From contig CACYPI010000006.1 in assembly GCA_902776275.1 (NCBI GenBank), positions 1 to 64,000 of the forward strand: a DNA stretch of 64,000 nt. Direction: 5' to 3'. This DNA is from an uncultured Aeromonadales bacterium. Its GTDB lineage: Bacteria; Pseudomonadota; Gammaproteobacteria; Enterobacterales; Succinivibrionaceae. The notes under the pieces are model-generated. The model was not told the origin of the DNA and did no database searches. It saw only the letters and a list, made by a program, of their open reading frames with translations. Positions 10,276 through 18,964 of this stretch are shown here, piece after piece (the first letter of the stretch is position 1; the number at the start of each line of letters is the position of its first letter). The position numbers were made by a program, and so were the translations under genes.

Positions 10276-11604
10276 ATGAACGAGCTTACGCCGCGCCAGA
10301 TAGTCGCCGAGCTTGACCGCTACATCATCGGCCAGGAGGAGGCCAAGAAATCCGTCGCCATCGCGCTGCGCAACCGCTGGCGCCGCCTCCAGGTCGACAA
10401 GGACCTCCAGGGCGAGATAGTCCCCAAGAACATCCTGATGATCGGCCCCACCGGCGTGGGCAAGACCGAGATCGCGCGCCGCCTCGCAAAGCTTGCCAAG
10501 GCGCCGTTCATCAAGGTCGAGGCCACGAAGTACACCGAGGTTGGCTACGTCGGCAAGGACGTCGAGTCGATGATCCGCGACCTCACCGACGTCGCCATGA
10601 AGATGGTGCGCGAGGAGGCGATGGAGCGCAACCGCTCGAGCGCCGAGGATCGGGCCGAGTCCCGCATCCTCGACATCCTGCTTCCGCCGCGCTCGGGCGA
10701 GAGCGAGGAGGAGAAGGAGGGCAGCTCGGCCCGCCAGCTCCTGCGCAAGCAGCTGCGCGAGGGCAAGCTCGACGACCGCGAGGTCGAAGTCGAGGTGCCC
10801 AAGGCCAACAACGCCCCCAGCTCCTTGAACATCATCGGCGCCGGGAGCATGGAGGACATGTCATCGCAGCTCTCCGAGCTCTTCTCGTCGCTGGGCCAGG
10901 GCGGCAAGGTGCGCCAGACCATGAAGGTCAAGGACGCGTTCAAGGCCCTCGCCGACGAGGAGGCCGACCGCCTCGCGAAGGCCGGCGACCTCAAGACCCG
11001 CGCCATCGACCTTGTGGAGAACAGCGGCATCGTCTTCATCGACGAAATAGACAAGATCTGCCAGGAGTCGCGCGACTCCGGGCAGGTCTCGCGCCAGGGC
11101 GTGCAGCGCGACCTGCTCCCGCTCATCGAGGGCAGCACCGTGCAGACCAAGTACGGCATGGTCCGCACCGACCACATCCTCTTCATCGCCTCGGGCGCCT
11201 TCCAGATGTCCAAGCCCTCCGACCTCATCCCCGAGCTCCAGGGCCGCCTGCCGATCCGCGTCGAGCTCAAGGCCCTGACCGCCGACGACTTCGAACGCAT
11301 CCTCACCGAGCCCCACAACTCGCTGGTCAAGCAGTACGAGCTGCTGCTCAAGACCGAGAACGTGACGGTGCGCTTCGACAAGGCCGCAGTGCGCCGCATC
11401 GCCGAGGACGCCTTCAAGGTCAACGAGCGCACCGAAAACATCGGCGCGCGCCGCCTCCACACCCTGATGGAGCGCATCCTCGAGGATCTCTCGTTCGAGG
11501 CCCCGGAGAAGGCCGGGCTCGAGCTCACCATCGACGAGAAGTACGTGGATGAGCACTTGGGCGATCTGGTTGAAAACGAAGATCTGAGCAGGTACATACT
11601 CTGA
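10276..11604 (+). CDS. hslU: ATP-dependent protease ATPase subunit HslU
   Basis: HslU is the AAA+ unfoldase that feeds substrates into HslV. The 442-residue protein has Walker [18 protein letters not shown] near residue 57, the pore loop [14 protein letters not shown] near residue 90, a charged intermediate domain (about 110-240), Walker [11 protein letters not shown] near residue 251, and a C-terminal domain that ends DLSRYIL and docks into HslV. Length is normal (E. coli 443). Its TGA stop overlaps the ATG of the next coiled-coil gene by one base, which suggests translational coupling. Confidence 0.98.
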   Translation: MNELTPRQIVAELDRYIIGQEEAKKSVAIALRNRWRRLQVDKDLQGEIVPKNILMIGPTGVGKTEIARRLAKLAKAPFIKVEATKYTEVGYVGKDVESMIRDLTDVAMKMVREEAMERNRSSAEDRAESRILDILLPPRSGESEEEKEGSSARQLLRKQLREGKLDDREVEVEVPKANNAPSSLNIIGAGSMEDMSSQLSELFSSLGQGGKVRQTMKVKDAFKALADEEADRLAKAGDLKTRAIDLVENSGIVFIDEIDKICQESRDSGQVSRQGVQRDLLPLIEGSTVQTKYGMVRTDHILFIASGAFQMSKPSDLIPELQGRLPIRVELKALTADDFERILTEPHNSLVKQYELLLKTENVTVRFDKAAVRRIAEDAFKVNERTENIGARRLHTLMERILEDLSFEAPEKAGLELTIDEKYVDEHLGDLVENEDLSRYIL

Positions 11605-11864
11605 TGCCAGGCGAGAAATACCCTTCCACCCCGCGCGAGCAGATGCTCCTAAAGGAGCTTGAGGATCTGCTCGAGAGCGCCCGCGAGGCCGCGGCGGATC
11701 TTGAGAAGTCGCGCCAGTCGCTTAGTGAGCGCGAAAGCGAGATCCGCGCGCTCAGGCGCGACATGATCGAGCTTAAGGAAGAGAACCAGCACCTGCGCGA
11801 GGTGCTGCAAACCTGGCGGATGCGGCTTGACTCGGTGCTAAGCCAGCTCAAGTCCATAAACTGA
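11604..11864 (+). CDS. Small coiled-coil protein, ZapB-like
   Basis: The gene encodes 86 residues that are nearly all charged heptad-like sequence (EQMLLKELEDLLESAREAA, then LSERESEIRALRRDMIELK) with no signal peptide or membrane segment, so a cytoplasmic coiled coil. Size, composition and position right after hslVU resemble ZapB, the FtsZ-ring-associated coiled coil that lies a few genes from hslU in E. coli. Sequence identity of such short coiled coils is not diagnostic, so the family is tentative. The start ATG overlaps the hslU stop, and a strong terminator follows 15 nt after its own stop, making it the last gene of the priA-hslU run. Confidence 0.7.
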   Translation: MPGEKYPSTPREQMLLKELEDLLESAREAAADLEKSRQSLSERESEIRALRRDMIELKEENQHLREVLQTWRMRLDSVLSQLKSIN

Positions 11865-11879
11865 AGAACATGATCCAAG

Positions 11880-11908
11880 GCGGGCGGCCAATCGGCCGCC
11901 CGCTTTTT
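11880..11908 (+). terminator. Terminator after hslVU operon
   Basis: A perfect 10-bp stem GCGGGCGGCC/GGCCGCCCGC (11880-11889 with 11894-11903), loop AATC, followed by TTTTT. A classic intrinsic terminator. Confidence 0.92.
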
Positions 11909-11924
11909 CCTCGTGGAGGCGCTG

Positions 11925-13787
11925 CTACCTTGCCATCTTCACGCCGATGCGCAATAGCACCATCAGCACCGCGCCTGTCAATGTGCCAGCGCCCACTGCC
12001 GATGCATAGTTGAGCGCATGGTAGGCCAGCGGGATTATGAAGATCCCTCCGTGCGGAGCGCAGACTGCGCATCCCCACCAGCACGAGAGCGCGCCTGCGC
12101 AGGCCGAACCTGCAAAGCAGGCGAAGCGCATGCGCGAGGGAGCGATGAGCATGAAGGGCATCACGCCCTCGGTCACGAACAAGAGCCCCTTGCCGATGGC
12201 CCCCAGGCTCTGCTTGCGCTCATTGGCCGAGAACAGCGGGCGGGCGCAAAGCGATGCGAGCCCGGCGGCGAGGGGAGGCACCATGCCGCCTGCCATCACC
12301 GCAGCCATCACCAAGCCGCCGGCGCCGCTCTCAGGCAGGCTGTCGGCGAGCATCAGCACGCCGATGGCATAGGAGAGCTTGTTGAGCGGCCCGCCCATGT
12401 CGGCAGACATCATCGAGGCCAGCACCGCGCCCAAGAGCGCGCGCGAGGCCGGGGAGGACTGGTTTATGAAGTCCATGATCCACGAGTCCAGGGCCGACGA
12501 GGGGATCGAGGTCACGAACTCGGCCACCGCGGTCACGCCGAGCGTACCTGCAAGCGGGTAGACGAGCAGCGCGAACATCGCGTCATGGCCGCGCAGGAAG
12601 CTTCGCGCAAGCTTGGCCGTCATGTAGGCGATGGCGCCGCCTGCAAAGCCGTTGAGCACCGCCCCGATGACCCCCGCACCCGAGAGATCGGCCATCACCC
12701 CGCCGACGAAGCCTGCGACCAGGGCGGTCCTGCCGCCTATCGAGAGGGCGATGAAAGCCGAGAGCACCGGGAAGAGCAGGATGCTGATGCTGTAGCCCAC
12801 GGTCTCGAAGAAGAAGCCGACGTCGGTGCCGTTGACATGGTCGAGCGCTGCGAATGCCGAGAGCAGGCCAGATGCGGCCACCAGCGGCATCAGATAGGTC
12901 AGCCCGCTCATCAGGTGGCGGTAGAGCAGCATCGGCAGCGAGACTGATTCCGTGGACGAAACTAGCGAGTACTTCGGGCAGTCGGGCGACAGGGCGCGGG
13001 TTATGAGCTCCTCGGGCTTGCGGATCCCGTCGTTGACTCCAACGCGCACCAGCGGCTTGCCGATGAAGCGGTCCATGCGCACCGTGCGGTCGGCCGCGAC
13101 TATTACGGCCTTGGCCTTGGCGATGTCCTCAGGGAGCAGCTTGTTGCGGTTGCCCGCCGCGCCGTCGGCCTCGACCTTGATGGAAAGCCCCATCTCGCGG
13201 GCCTTGAGCTCGAGGGCCTCGGCTGCCATGTAGGTATGCGAGAGCCCCGCCGGGCACGCCGTGACCGCCACGAGATCATAGCCGCCCTCGCTGGGCGGGG
13301 CGGCCTCATGCGACTGCTCCTCGTCCTTCTCGGCACTCTCGGCCTTGTCTATGAGCGACAGGAACTCGGAGACGGACTTGGCGTCGATGAGCGACTGCCT
13401 GAAACTGGGATCGATCAAGAGCGAGGAGAGGCAGGCGAGCACGTCCAGGTGCGCATCCGAGGCTTTGTGCGGCGAGGCGATGATGAAGAACAGCCGCGCC
13501 TTCTTGCCGTCGAGCGAGTCGAACTCGATGCCGTCGCGCACGACCATGGCCGCAAGCCCCGGGTAGGAGACTCCGGCGCTCTTGGCGTGGGGGATCGCCA
13601 CCCCCTCGCCAAGGCCGGTCGATCCCTTGGCCTCGCGGTCGAACACGGCCTGGCGGAAGCGCTCGGCATCGTTGATGCAGCCGGTGGACGAGATCAAATC
13701 GACGAGGCGGTTGATGGCCCCTTCCTTGTCCTTGACCTCGGGGCTGAGATCGACGGCCTTGGGCTCAAGCAGATCGCGTATGCGCAT
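11925..13787 (-). CDS. Fructose-type PTS transporter EIIABC
   Basis: A three-domain phosphotransferase permease that imports and phosphorylates a fructose-like sugar. From the preferred start MRIRDLLEPK (620 residues) the domains are EIIA with GVAIPHAK (phospho-His near residue 67), a charged linker (about 148-168), EIIB with VTACPAGLSHTYMAAE (phospho-Cys near residue 178), and a polytopic EIIC (about 285-620) with GGPLNKLSYAIGVLM. The frame is open 13 codons further, but AGGA lies well placed before this ATG. E. coli FruA instead has IIB'BC, with IIA carried on FruB. No HPr, enzyme I or fruK gene is nearby, so the sugar and the phosphorylated position are uncertain. It is separated from cysE by 54 nt. 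Confidence 0.9.
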   Translation of the reverse strand: MRIRDLLEPKAVDLSPEVKDKEGAINRLVDLISSTGCINDAERFRQAVFDREAKGSTGLGEGVAIPHAKSAGVSYPGLAAMVVRDGIEFDSLDGKKARLFFIIASPHKASDAHLDVLACLSSLLIDPSFRQSLIDAKSVSEFLSLIDKAESAEKDEEQSHEAAPPSEGGYDLVAVTACPAGLSHTYMAAEALELKAREMGLSIKVEADGAAGNRNKLLPEDIAKAKAVIVAADRTVRMDRFIGKPLVRVGVNDGIRKPEELITRALSPDCPKYSLVSSTESVSLPMLLYRHLMSGLTYLMPLVAASGLLSAFAALDHVNGTDVGFFFETVGYSISILLFPVLSAFIALSIGGRTALVAGFVGGVMADLSGAGVIGAVLNGFAGGAIAYMTAKLARSFLRGHDAMFALLVYPLAGTLGVTAVAEFVTSIPSSALDSWIMDFINQSSPASRALLGAVLASMMSADMGGPLNKLSYAIGVLMLADSLPESGAGGLVMAAVMAGGMVPPLAAGLASLCARPLFSANERKQSLGAIGKGLLFVTEGVMPFMLIAPSRMRFACFAGSACAGALSCWWGCAVCAPHGGIFIIPLAYHALNYASAVGAGTLTGAVLMVLLRIGVKMAR

Positions 13788-13841
13788 GGATGTCCTGTGT
13801 GTCCCGGGGCACGGCGCCCCGTGCAATTATAGATCGGGCGA

Positions 13842-14675
13842 TCAAGGCACTTCCTTGTTGCGGATGGCCGGGCAGTAGTCGTCCTCGAGGCTCTGGTCCA
13901 TCTCCAGCGAAGGCATGTACTCGATGGGCCTGCCCACCGGCCGCGCCGGCACCCCGGCCACCGTGGTGTGCGGCGGCACGTTGTCGAGCACCACCGAGCC
14001 GGCGCCGACCTTGGCGCCCTCGCCGATGCGGATGTTGCCCAGGATCTTGGCGCCCGCGCCGATCATGACGCCGCGCCCGACCTTGGGGTGGCGATCCCCC
14101 GAGACCTTGCCCGTGCCGCCTAGCGTGACGCCGTGGAGCATCGAGACCATGTCCCCCACCACCGCCGTCTCGCCTATGACTATCCCAAGGGCGTGGTCGA
14201 GCATGATCCCGCGGCCGATCCTGGCGGCAGGATGGATGTCCACCCCGAAGGTGTCCGAGATAGCGCACTGCAGGTAGCGCGCCAGCGGCTTGCGCCCGCG
14301 GCCCCACAGCCAGTGGGCGACGCGCCAGATCTCAAGCACCCTGGGACCCTTTAAAAAGAGGAACGGCACCACCACCGAGTCAGATGAGGCGGGGTCGCGG
14401 GCGATGACCGCGCGCATGTCGTCGGCCGCCGCGTCCAGGAGATCCGGGCAGTTCTGGTAGGCGTCCATGCACATGGCGTAGAGCTCGGCGCGGCCAACGA
14501 TGCCGTTGGCAAGCGAGTAGGAGCACGCGCGCGCCAGCGCCTGGTCAAAGCCGGTGCTCGTGAGCACGGACTTCTCAAGCGTGAGCCTGAGCACGCCCTC
14601 GCTTTGCGCTATCTGCGAGGCTTCCTTGCGCAGATCCTTCCAGTACTCGTCGGATGAGTGGGTGCCTTCGTTCAT
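13842..14675 (-). CDS. cysE: Serine O-acetyltransferase
   Basis: CysE acetylates L-serine to O-acetylserine, the first step of cysteine synthesis. The 277-residue product has an N-terminal helical domain and a C-terminal left-handed beta-helix of hexapeptide repeats (IGRGIMLDHALGIVIGETAV, then GTGKVSGDRHPKVGRGVMIG). The motif DIHPAARIGRGI and the catalytic His/Asp region are present. It starts at MNEGTHSS; the ATG overlaps the stop of the upstream cation-efflux gene (ATGA), so the two are coupled. In E. coli cysE follows gpsA; here it lies about 37 kb from the yibN-secB-gpsA group. Confidence 0.96.
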   Translation of the reverse strand: MNEGTHSSDEYWKDLRKEASQIAQSEGVLRLTLEKSVLTSTGFDQALARACSYSLANGIVGRAELYAMCMDAYQNCPDLLDAAADDMRAVIARDPASSDSVVVPFLFLKGPRVLEIWRVAHWLWGRGRKPLARYLQCAISDTFGVDIHPAARIGRGIMLDHALGIVIGETAVVGDMVSMLHGVTLGGTGKVSGDRHPKVGRGVMIGAGAKILGNIRIGEGAKVGAGSVVLDNVPPHTTVAGVPARPVGRPIEYMPSLEMDQSLEDDYCPAIRNKEVP

Positions 14676-15649
14676 ATGATCCTGGTTTCGGCGTCCTTTT
14701 CGCCCTTTTCCAAATCCTCGGCGTAGACCTTCGCGTCCGCCGCAGTCTCCGGTGAATCCGGCTCCATGTGCAGCGAGATGTCGGCCTCGGCAAAGCCCGA
14801 CGCGCGCACGCTGCGCTCGGCGGCCGAGGCGATCGCGTGGGCGTCCTGCAGCGAGATCCTGGGATCGAGCACCAGATGGCACTGGATGAAGTACTGCGGG
14901 CCGGCCTTGCGGGTCTTGAGGTCATGCAGGGATCTTACCCCAGGGGTGGTCAGCAGCGCCCTCATGATCTCCTGGTTCTCGCGCACCTCCAGCGTCTTGT
15001 CCACGAGCGTGTTAGCCGCATCGTAGCCGATCTTCCAGGCCCCGCGCAGGATGAGCACGCCGATGATGGCCGCGAACATCCCGTCGGCCCAGAGGTGGCC
15101 GTAGAAGCTCAGCGCCAGCGCCGCCATCACGCCCAGGTTGAGGCCGATGTCCGAGATGTAGTGGAAGCGGTCGGCGTAGACGAGCTCGCTGTGTGTCTTG
15201 CGGTAGACGTAGCCCTGGAAGGAGACGAGGATCAGCGTAAGCGCGATGGTGCAGCCGCTCACTCCAAGCGCCACGAGCGCGTTCTCAACCTCCTGGGGGT
15301 GGCGGAACTTGTCGATGCCGTGGACCACCAAGAGCACGGCCGAGCCGCCGATGAAAGCCGCCTGCGCCAGCGAGGCGAGCGCCTGGGCCTTGAAATGGCC
15401 GTAGCGGTGCTCGCGGTCGGCAGGCATGAGCGAGTAGCGCAGCGTGACAAGGTTTATGAGGGCGGCCAGCGAGTCGAACACCGAGTCGGTGAGCGATGCG
15501 AACATGCTCGACGAGCCGCTGAGCAGCCACACCGCGAGCTTTACGAAAACGAAGGCCACGCCGGTTGCAACCGAGGCGAAGCCTGCGAAGGTCACCAGGC
15601 GGCGGTAGGCCTCGATGCCGGTCGCGGCCTTGACTCCAGCGCTTTCCAT
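14672..15649 (-). CDS. fieF: Cation diffusion facilitator, FieF-like
   Basis: An inner-membrane proton-coupled exporter of divalent metals (iron or zinc). The 325 residues show about six membrane segments, beginning FAGFASVATGVAFVFVKLAV. The metal-binding TDSVFDSLAALI is near residue 58 and ADREHRYGHFKAQALAS near residue 83. The C-terminal cytoplasmic ferredoxin-like domain contains CHLVLDPRISLQDAH. The D-x3-D and H-x3-D-type metal sites of FieF appear to be kept. A G-rich Shine-Dalgarno lies just before the ATG. It is the first gene of a two-gene operon with cysE (4-nt overlap). Metal specificity cannot be read from the sequence. Confidence 0.88.
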   Translation of the reverse strand: MESAGVKAATGIEAYRRLVTFAGFASVATGVAFVFVKLAVWLLSGSSSMFASLTDSVFDSLAALINLVTLRYSLMPADREHRYGHFKAQALASLAQAAFIGGSAVLLVVHGIDKFRHPQEVENALVALGVSGCTIALTLILVSFQGYVYRKTHSELVYADRFHYISDIGLNLGVMAALALSFYGHLWADGMFAAIIGVLILRGAWKIGYDAANTLVDKTLEVRENQEIMRALLTTPGVRSLHDLKTRKAGPQYFIQCHLVLDPRISLQDAHAIASAAERSVRASGFAEADISLHMEPDSPETAADAKVYAEDLEKGEKDAETRII

Positions 15650-15962
15650 AACCCCTCCATGAACTTGATGACGGCCCCCTTTAAAAGGGCGGCGAAGCCA
15701 AGACTAGCACTTGGGACGCCTGTTGCCCTGCGCTAATATTGTTAATATTTATCAGCATGTTGACTATGACTCACTCTGATTTTCAGGAAATCCCGCAACT
15801 TGCGGGCGCAAAGCGGCCCGGGATGCGCCTGGCAGATCGCCAAAATGTGCGCCAAGCCTCGGACGAGGCGGGCAAAATGGGCTTGGATCGCACAACATTG
15901 CGCCTTGCAAAATATAATGGAAATAATACAAGAACAATAATCATGAGAGTCAGGAAGGGAGA
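15650..15962. promoter_or_regulatory. Divergent promoter region, fieF / plsB
   Basis: This 313-bp stretch separates leftward fieF from rightward plsB. An A/T-rich patch has two copies of AATATT spaced by three bases (15735-15749). A TATAAT at 15913-15918 is a plausible -10 box for plsB, 45 nt before its start, although its -35 is not clear. A short rightward frame begins at 15739 but has no coding character. No RNA gene is seen. Confidence 0.5.
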
Positions 15963-18407
15963 ATGCCGCTTGTTGTACAAAAAGCCCTGAGGCTGCTGTT
16001 CTACTGGCCGTTCCGCCTCACCACCAACTGCTCGCCGGTCCCCTATGAGCCCAGCAAGTGGATCAAGGTCGATTCGGCGCTTCCGGTCGCCTACATCACC
16101 GTGACCTCGGGGCTTGGCAACCTGCTGGCCATCGAGAGGCTCACCCAGAAGATGCACCTGCCCTCGCCGTTCTCCGACCTCTACATCCATGGCAGGAGGG
16201 TGCCGAGGATCGCCTACCTGCACAACCCCAGGATGTTCTCAAGCCACGGCGTCGACGCCTGCGCCGAGAAGGTGTTCGAGGAGTGGGCGGAGGCCTGCGC
16301 TGAGTCGCACACCGACCTCCAGGTGATCCCCATCTCGGTCATCTGGTCTAGAAACCCCGGCTACAAGGGCCGGCCGCTGCACGGCTTTGGCATCAACAAC
16401 CACACCCCCTCGTTCAAGAAGTTCTTCAACCTCATGCTCCAGGGGCGCGACAACTGCACCATCGTGCAGGATCTCGTGACGGTAAGCGGGATCATGAGGC
16501 GCTGCGGCGGCAAGCCCGACTACGCGATGCTAAAGCGCCTGGCCTCCATCAAGTTCATCTCCAAGGCCCGCATGATCGTGGGCAAGCCGCTGCCCGATCG
16601 CGCCAAGACCATCGATGCCCTGCTAAAGCGCCCGGCGGTGCTGCGCGCCATCGACGCCGAGGCCTCCCGCACGGGGCTTTCCAAGGAGGAGATCTCAAGG
16701 CGAGCGCGGCGGATCTACGACGTGATGGTCTCCGATCCGCGCTATCCGCTCATCCGCTTCCTCAACACCATCATCTCGCACGTCTGGAAGCGCATCTACC
16801 ACGGCCAGACCATCATAGGCGCGGAGGCCGTGCGCAGGCTCTCCGAAAACGGGCATGAGATCATCTACATCCCATGCCACCGCAGCCACATGGACTACGT
16901 CCTGCTCTCGTTCGTGATCTTCCACGAGGGCCTGCCCATGCCGCAGATAGCCTCGGGCGACAACTTGAACTTCTTCCCCGTGGGGCCGCTCATCAGGCGC
17001 TGCGGCTCCTACTTCATCCGCCGCAAGATGCGCGGCGACGACTTCTACATCGCGCTGTTCTCCGAGTACCTGTGCCTGCTCTTCGAGACGGGCTACGCCA
17101 CCGAGTTCTTCATCGAAGGCGGCCGCTCGAGGACCGGCAGGACGCTCCCGCCCAAGACCGGCATGGTCGCGATGGCCGTCGAGTCGCAGCTGCGCGGCAT
17201 AAGCCGCCCCATCACCTTCGTGCCGATCTACCTGGGCTACGAGCACGTCTCCGAGGTGCGCTCGTACATGTCTGAGCTGAACGGGCACGCCAAGCAGAAG
17301 GAGAGCGCCTGGCAGCTCCTGGGGATCTTCAAGCGCATGCGCTACTACGGGCGAGGCTACGTGACCTTCGGCAAGCCCATCGAGATCCCGCAGTACCTCG
17401 CGGAGAAAGTGCCCAATTGGCGCGAGGACATCGATCCTGAGGGGAAGAACCGCCCCGCGTGGCTGCACGACACGGTGAACCGCCTGGCCGACAACATCAT
17501 CCGCAACCTCAACGGCGCGGCGCAGGCCAACGGCATCAACCTCTGCGCCCTGGCCATCATGAGCGACACCGACCACACGATGAGCATGGCCAAGCTCCAC
17601 GCCTGCATCAACATGTACTTAAGGCTCATGAAGGCCGACGAGAAGCTCCACGACCTGATGCCCAAGCAGACGGCCGGCGTGCTCATCAAGCAGGCGCTCG
17701 AGCTCAACAAGTTCCACGTCTACGACGTGGGCGAGGACATGAAGTTCGTCCGCCCAAGCTACGGCCAGTCGCTGCAGCTGACCTACTTTGAGAACAATAT
17801 CGTCCACCTGTTTGCGCTGCCGGCGCTCATCGCCAACATCATCATCCGCAACGGCCACATCACGCGCGAGGACATCCGCGTCCACACGCGCCAGATCTTC
17901 TACTTCCTGCGCCACGAGCTCTACGCCCCGGTGGACGAGAGCCGCCTGGACATGCTGATCACTCGCTACATCAATTGCTTCCTGGTCTCAGGCTACATCA
18001 CCGAGAACCAGGGGATGATCTTCCTGTCAGGCGACGGCTTCGACGAGTTCTACATACTCTCGCGCTGCATCCACTTGAACCTGGTGCGCTACTTGGTCGC
18101 GGTCACCGCGCTCAAGGGCATCAGCAACGGCACCACCACGATCCCGGAGTTCGTCGGCAAGTGCATCGTCTACGCAAGGCGCCTGCCGGTGGACGTCACC
18201 GGCAACTCGCCTGAATTCGCCGATCCGATCCTCTTTAAAATCATGTGCGATACTTTCATGCGGCACAAGTATTTCGCCCTTGATGCCGATAAGAGGATCA
18301 CCAGCATCGACGAACCCAAGGTCGCCCGCCTGGCTGCAGCCTGCAAGCCGCTTCTGGGTGCGCGCGACGTGCGGGTCTTGAATGGCCAAAGCGTCGCCGA
18401 GATCTGA
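15963..18407 (+). CDS. plsB: Glycerol-3-phosphate acyltransferase
   Basis: PlsB, on the inner membrane, adds an acyl chain to sn-glycerol-3-phosphate, the first step of phospholipid synthesis. The 814-residue protein (E. coli 807) has the acyltransferase motif HRSHMDYVLL (HX4D, near residue 306), a second block with FFPVGPLIRRCGSYFIRRKM, FIEGGRSRTGRTLPPKTGM near residue 382, and ITFVPIYLGYEHV. The start ATG has AGGAAGGGAGA just upstream. It is followed 16 nt later by an exported FliL-like gene. Long length and motif order separate it from PlsY- and PlsC-type enzymes. Confidence 0.97.
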   Translation: MPLVVQKALRLLFYWPFRLTTNCSPVPYEPSKWIKVDSALPVAYITVTSGLGNLLAIERLTQKMHLPSPFSDLYIHGRRVPRIAYLHNPRMFSSHGVDACAEKVFEEWAEACAESHTDLQVIPISVIWSRNPGYKGRPLHGFGINNHTPSFKKFFNLMLQGRDNCTIVQDLVTVSGIMRRCGGKPDYAMLKRLASIKFISKARMIVGKPLPDRAKTIDALLKRPAVLRAIDAEASRTGLSKEEISRRARRIYDVMVSDPRYPLIRFLNTIISHVWKRIYHGQTIIGAEAVRRLSENGHEIIYIPCHRSHMDYVLLSFVIFHEGLPMPQIASGDNLNFFPVGPLIRRCGSYFIRRKMRGDDFYIALFSEYLCLLFETGYATEFFIEGGRSRTGRTLPPKTGMVAMAVESQLRGISRPITFVPIYLGYEHVSEVRSYMSELNGHAKQKESAWQLLGIFKRMRYYGRGYVTFGKPIEIPQYLAEKVPNWREDIDPEGKNRPAWLHDTVNRLADNIIRNLNGAAQANGINLCALAIMSDTDHTMSMAKLHACINMYLRLMKADEKLHDLMPKQTAGVLIKQALELNKFHVYDVGEDMKFVRPSYGQSLQLTYFENNIVHLFALPALIANIIIRNGHITREDIRVHTRQIFYFLRHELYAPVDESRLDMLITRYINCFLVSGYITENQGMIFLSGDGFDEFYILSRCIHLNLVRYLVAVTALKGISNGTTTIPEFVGKCIVYARRLPVDVTGNSPEFADPILFKIMCDTFMRHKYFALDADKRITSIDEPKVARLAAACKPLLGARDVRVLNGQSVAEI

Positions 18408-18423
18408 TCTGCAAGGAGCACAT

Positions 18424-18903
18424 ATGAAAAAGTTGAACGCGGCGGCTGCCGCCGCGCTGGCCGCCCTGATGGCGGCCATGCTCGCCATCTCCGCCCCCTG
18501 CGCCGCCGCCGAAGAAGGGGCGGCCACGACCCAGGATGGATCCAAGGGCAACGATCCGGCCGTCCAGAAGAAGCCCGACGTGGGCTACTTCACCGTCCAG
18601 CCGGATTTCGTCACCAACCTTGCAAGCCCCAACCCGGCCGACCGCCTGCACTATGTGCGCATCCGCGTCTGCCTGATGCTGGGCAACGAGAAGGATCGCG
18701 AGGTGGTCGCGGGCATGGAGCCTGCGATCAAGGATGCCGTGATGACGGTGCTGGGGGCCAAGGAGTTCACCCAGGTAGCCTCGCCTGACGGCCGCGAGAA
18801 GATCCGCATCGAGTGCCGCGACAAGATCATGGGCCTGATGCAATCCAAGGTCGGCACCGCGGTGGTCCAGGACGTGCTCTTTTTAAGCTACATGTTCCAG
18901 TAA
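18424..18903 (+). CDS. Exported FliL-family-like protein
   Basis: A 159-residue protein starting MKKLNAAAAAALAALMAAML, a signal peptide or membrane anchor ending at about APCAAAEE. The mature part has YFTVQPDFVTNLASPNP, LHYVRIRVCLMLGNEKDREVV and a C-terminus DVLFLSYMFQ. This is the pattern of the periplasmic FliL domain (beta strand, helix, terminal FxxFxxQ-like end). FliL associates with the flagellar stator, but no flagellar gene is nearby. AAGGAG lies before the ATG. It is probably cotranscribed with plsB and ends in a terminator shared with glpG. The family call is moderate; the function here is unknown. Confidence 0.65.
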   Translation: MKKLNAAAAAALAALMAAMLAISAPCAAAEEGAATTQDGSKGNDPAVQKKPDVGYFTVQPDFVTNLASPNPADRLHYVRIRVCLMLGNEKDREVVAGMEPAIKDAVMTVLGAKEFTQVASPDGREKIRIECRDKIMGLMQSKVGTAVVQDVLFLSYMFQ

Positions 18904-18917
18904 GCGCAGCGCTTGCA

Positions 18918-18945
18918 AGAAGGCCGGGCAGATGCCCGGCCTTCT
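18918..18945. terminator. Bidirectional terminator, fliL-like / glpG
   Basis: A stem of about 12 bp, AGAAGGCCGGGC paired with GCCCGGCCTTCT (18918-18929 with 18934-18945), lies between two convergent genes and is followed by GGTTT on the plus strand. Confidence 0.8.
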
Positions 18946-18964
18946 GGTTTCATGAGGATCGCCT

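Noticed and set aside
10545-11597. A 350-codon minus-strand open frame opposite hslU
   Set aside because: It mirrors the well-conserved hslU gene; Ser/Arg-rich translation with no recognisable domain.
15739-15990. An 83-codon open frame before plsB
   Set aside because: It spans the plsB promoter and start, has no good ribosome-binding site and no coding pattern.
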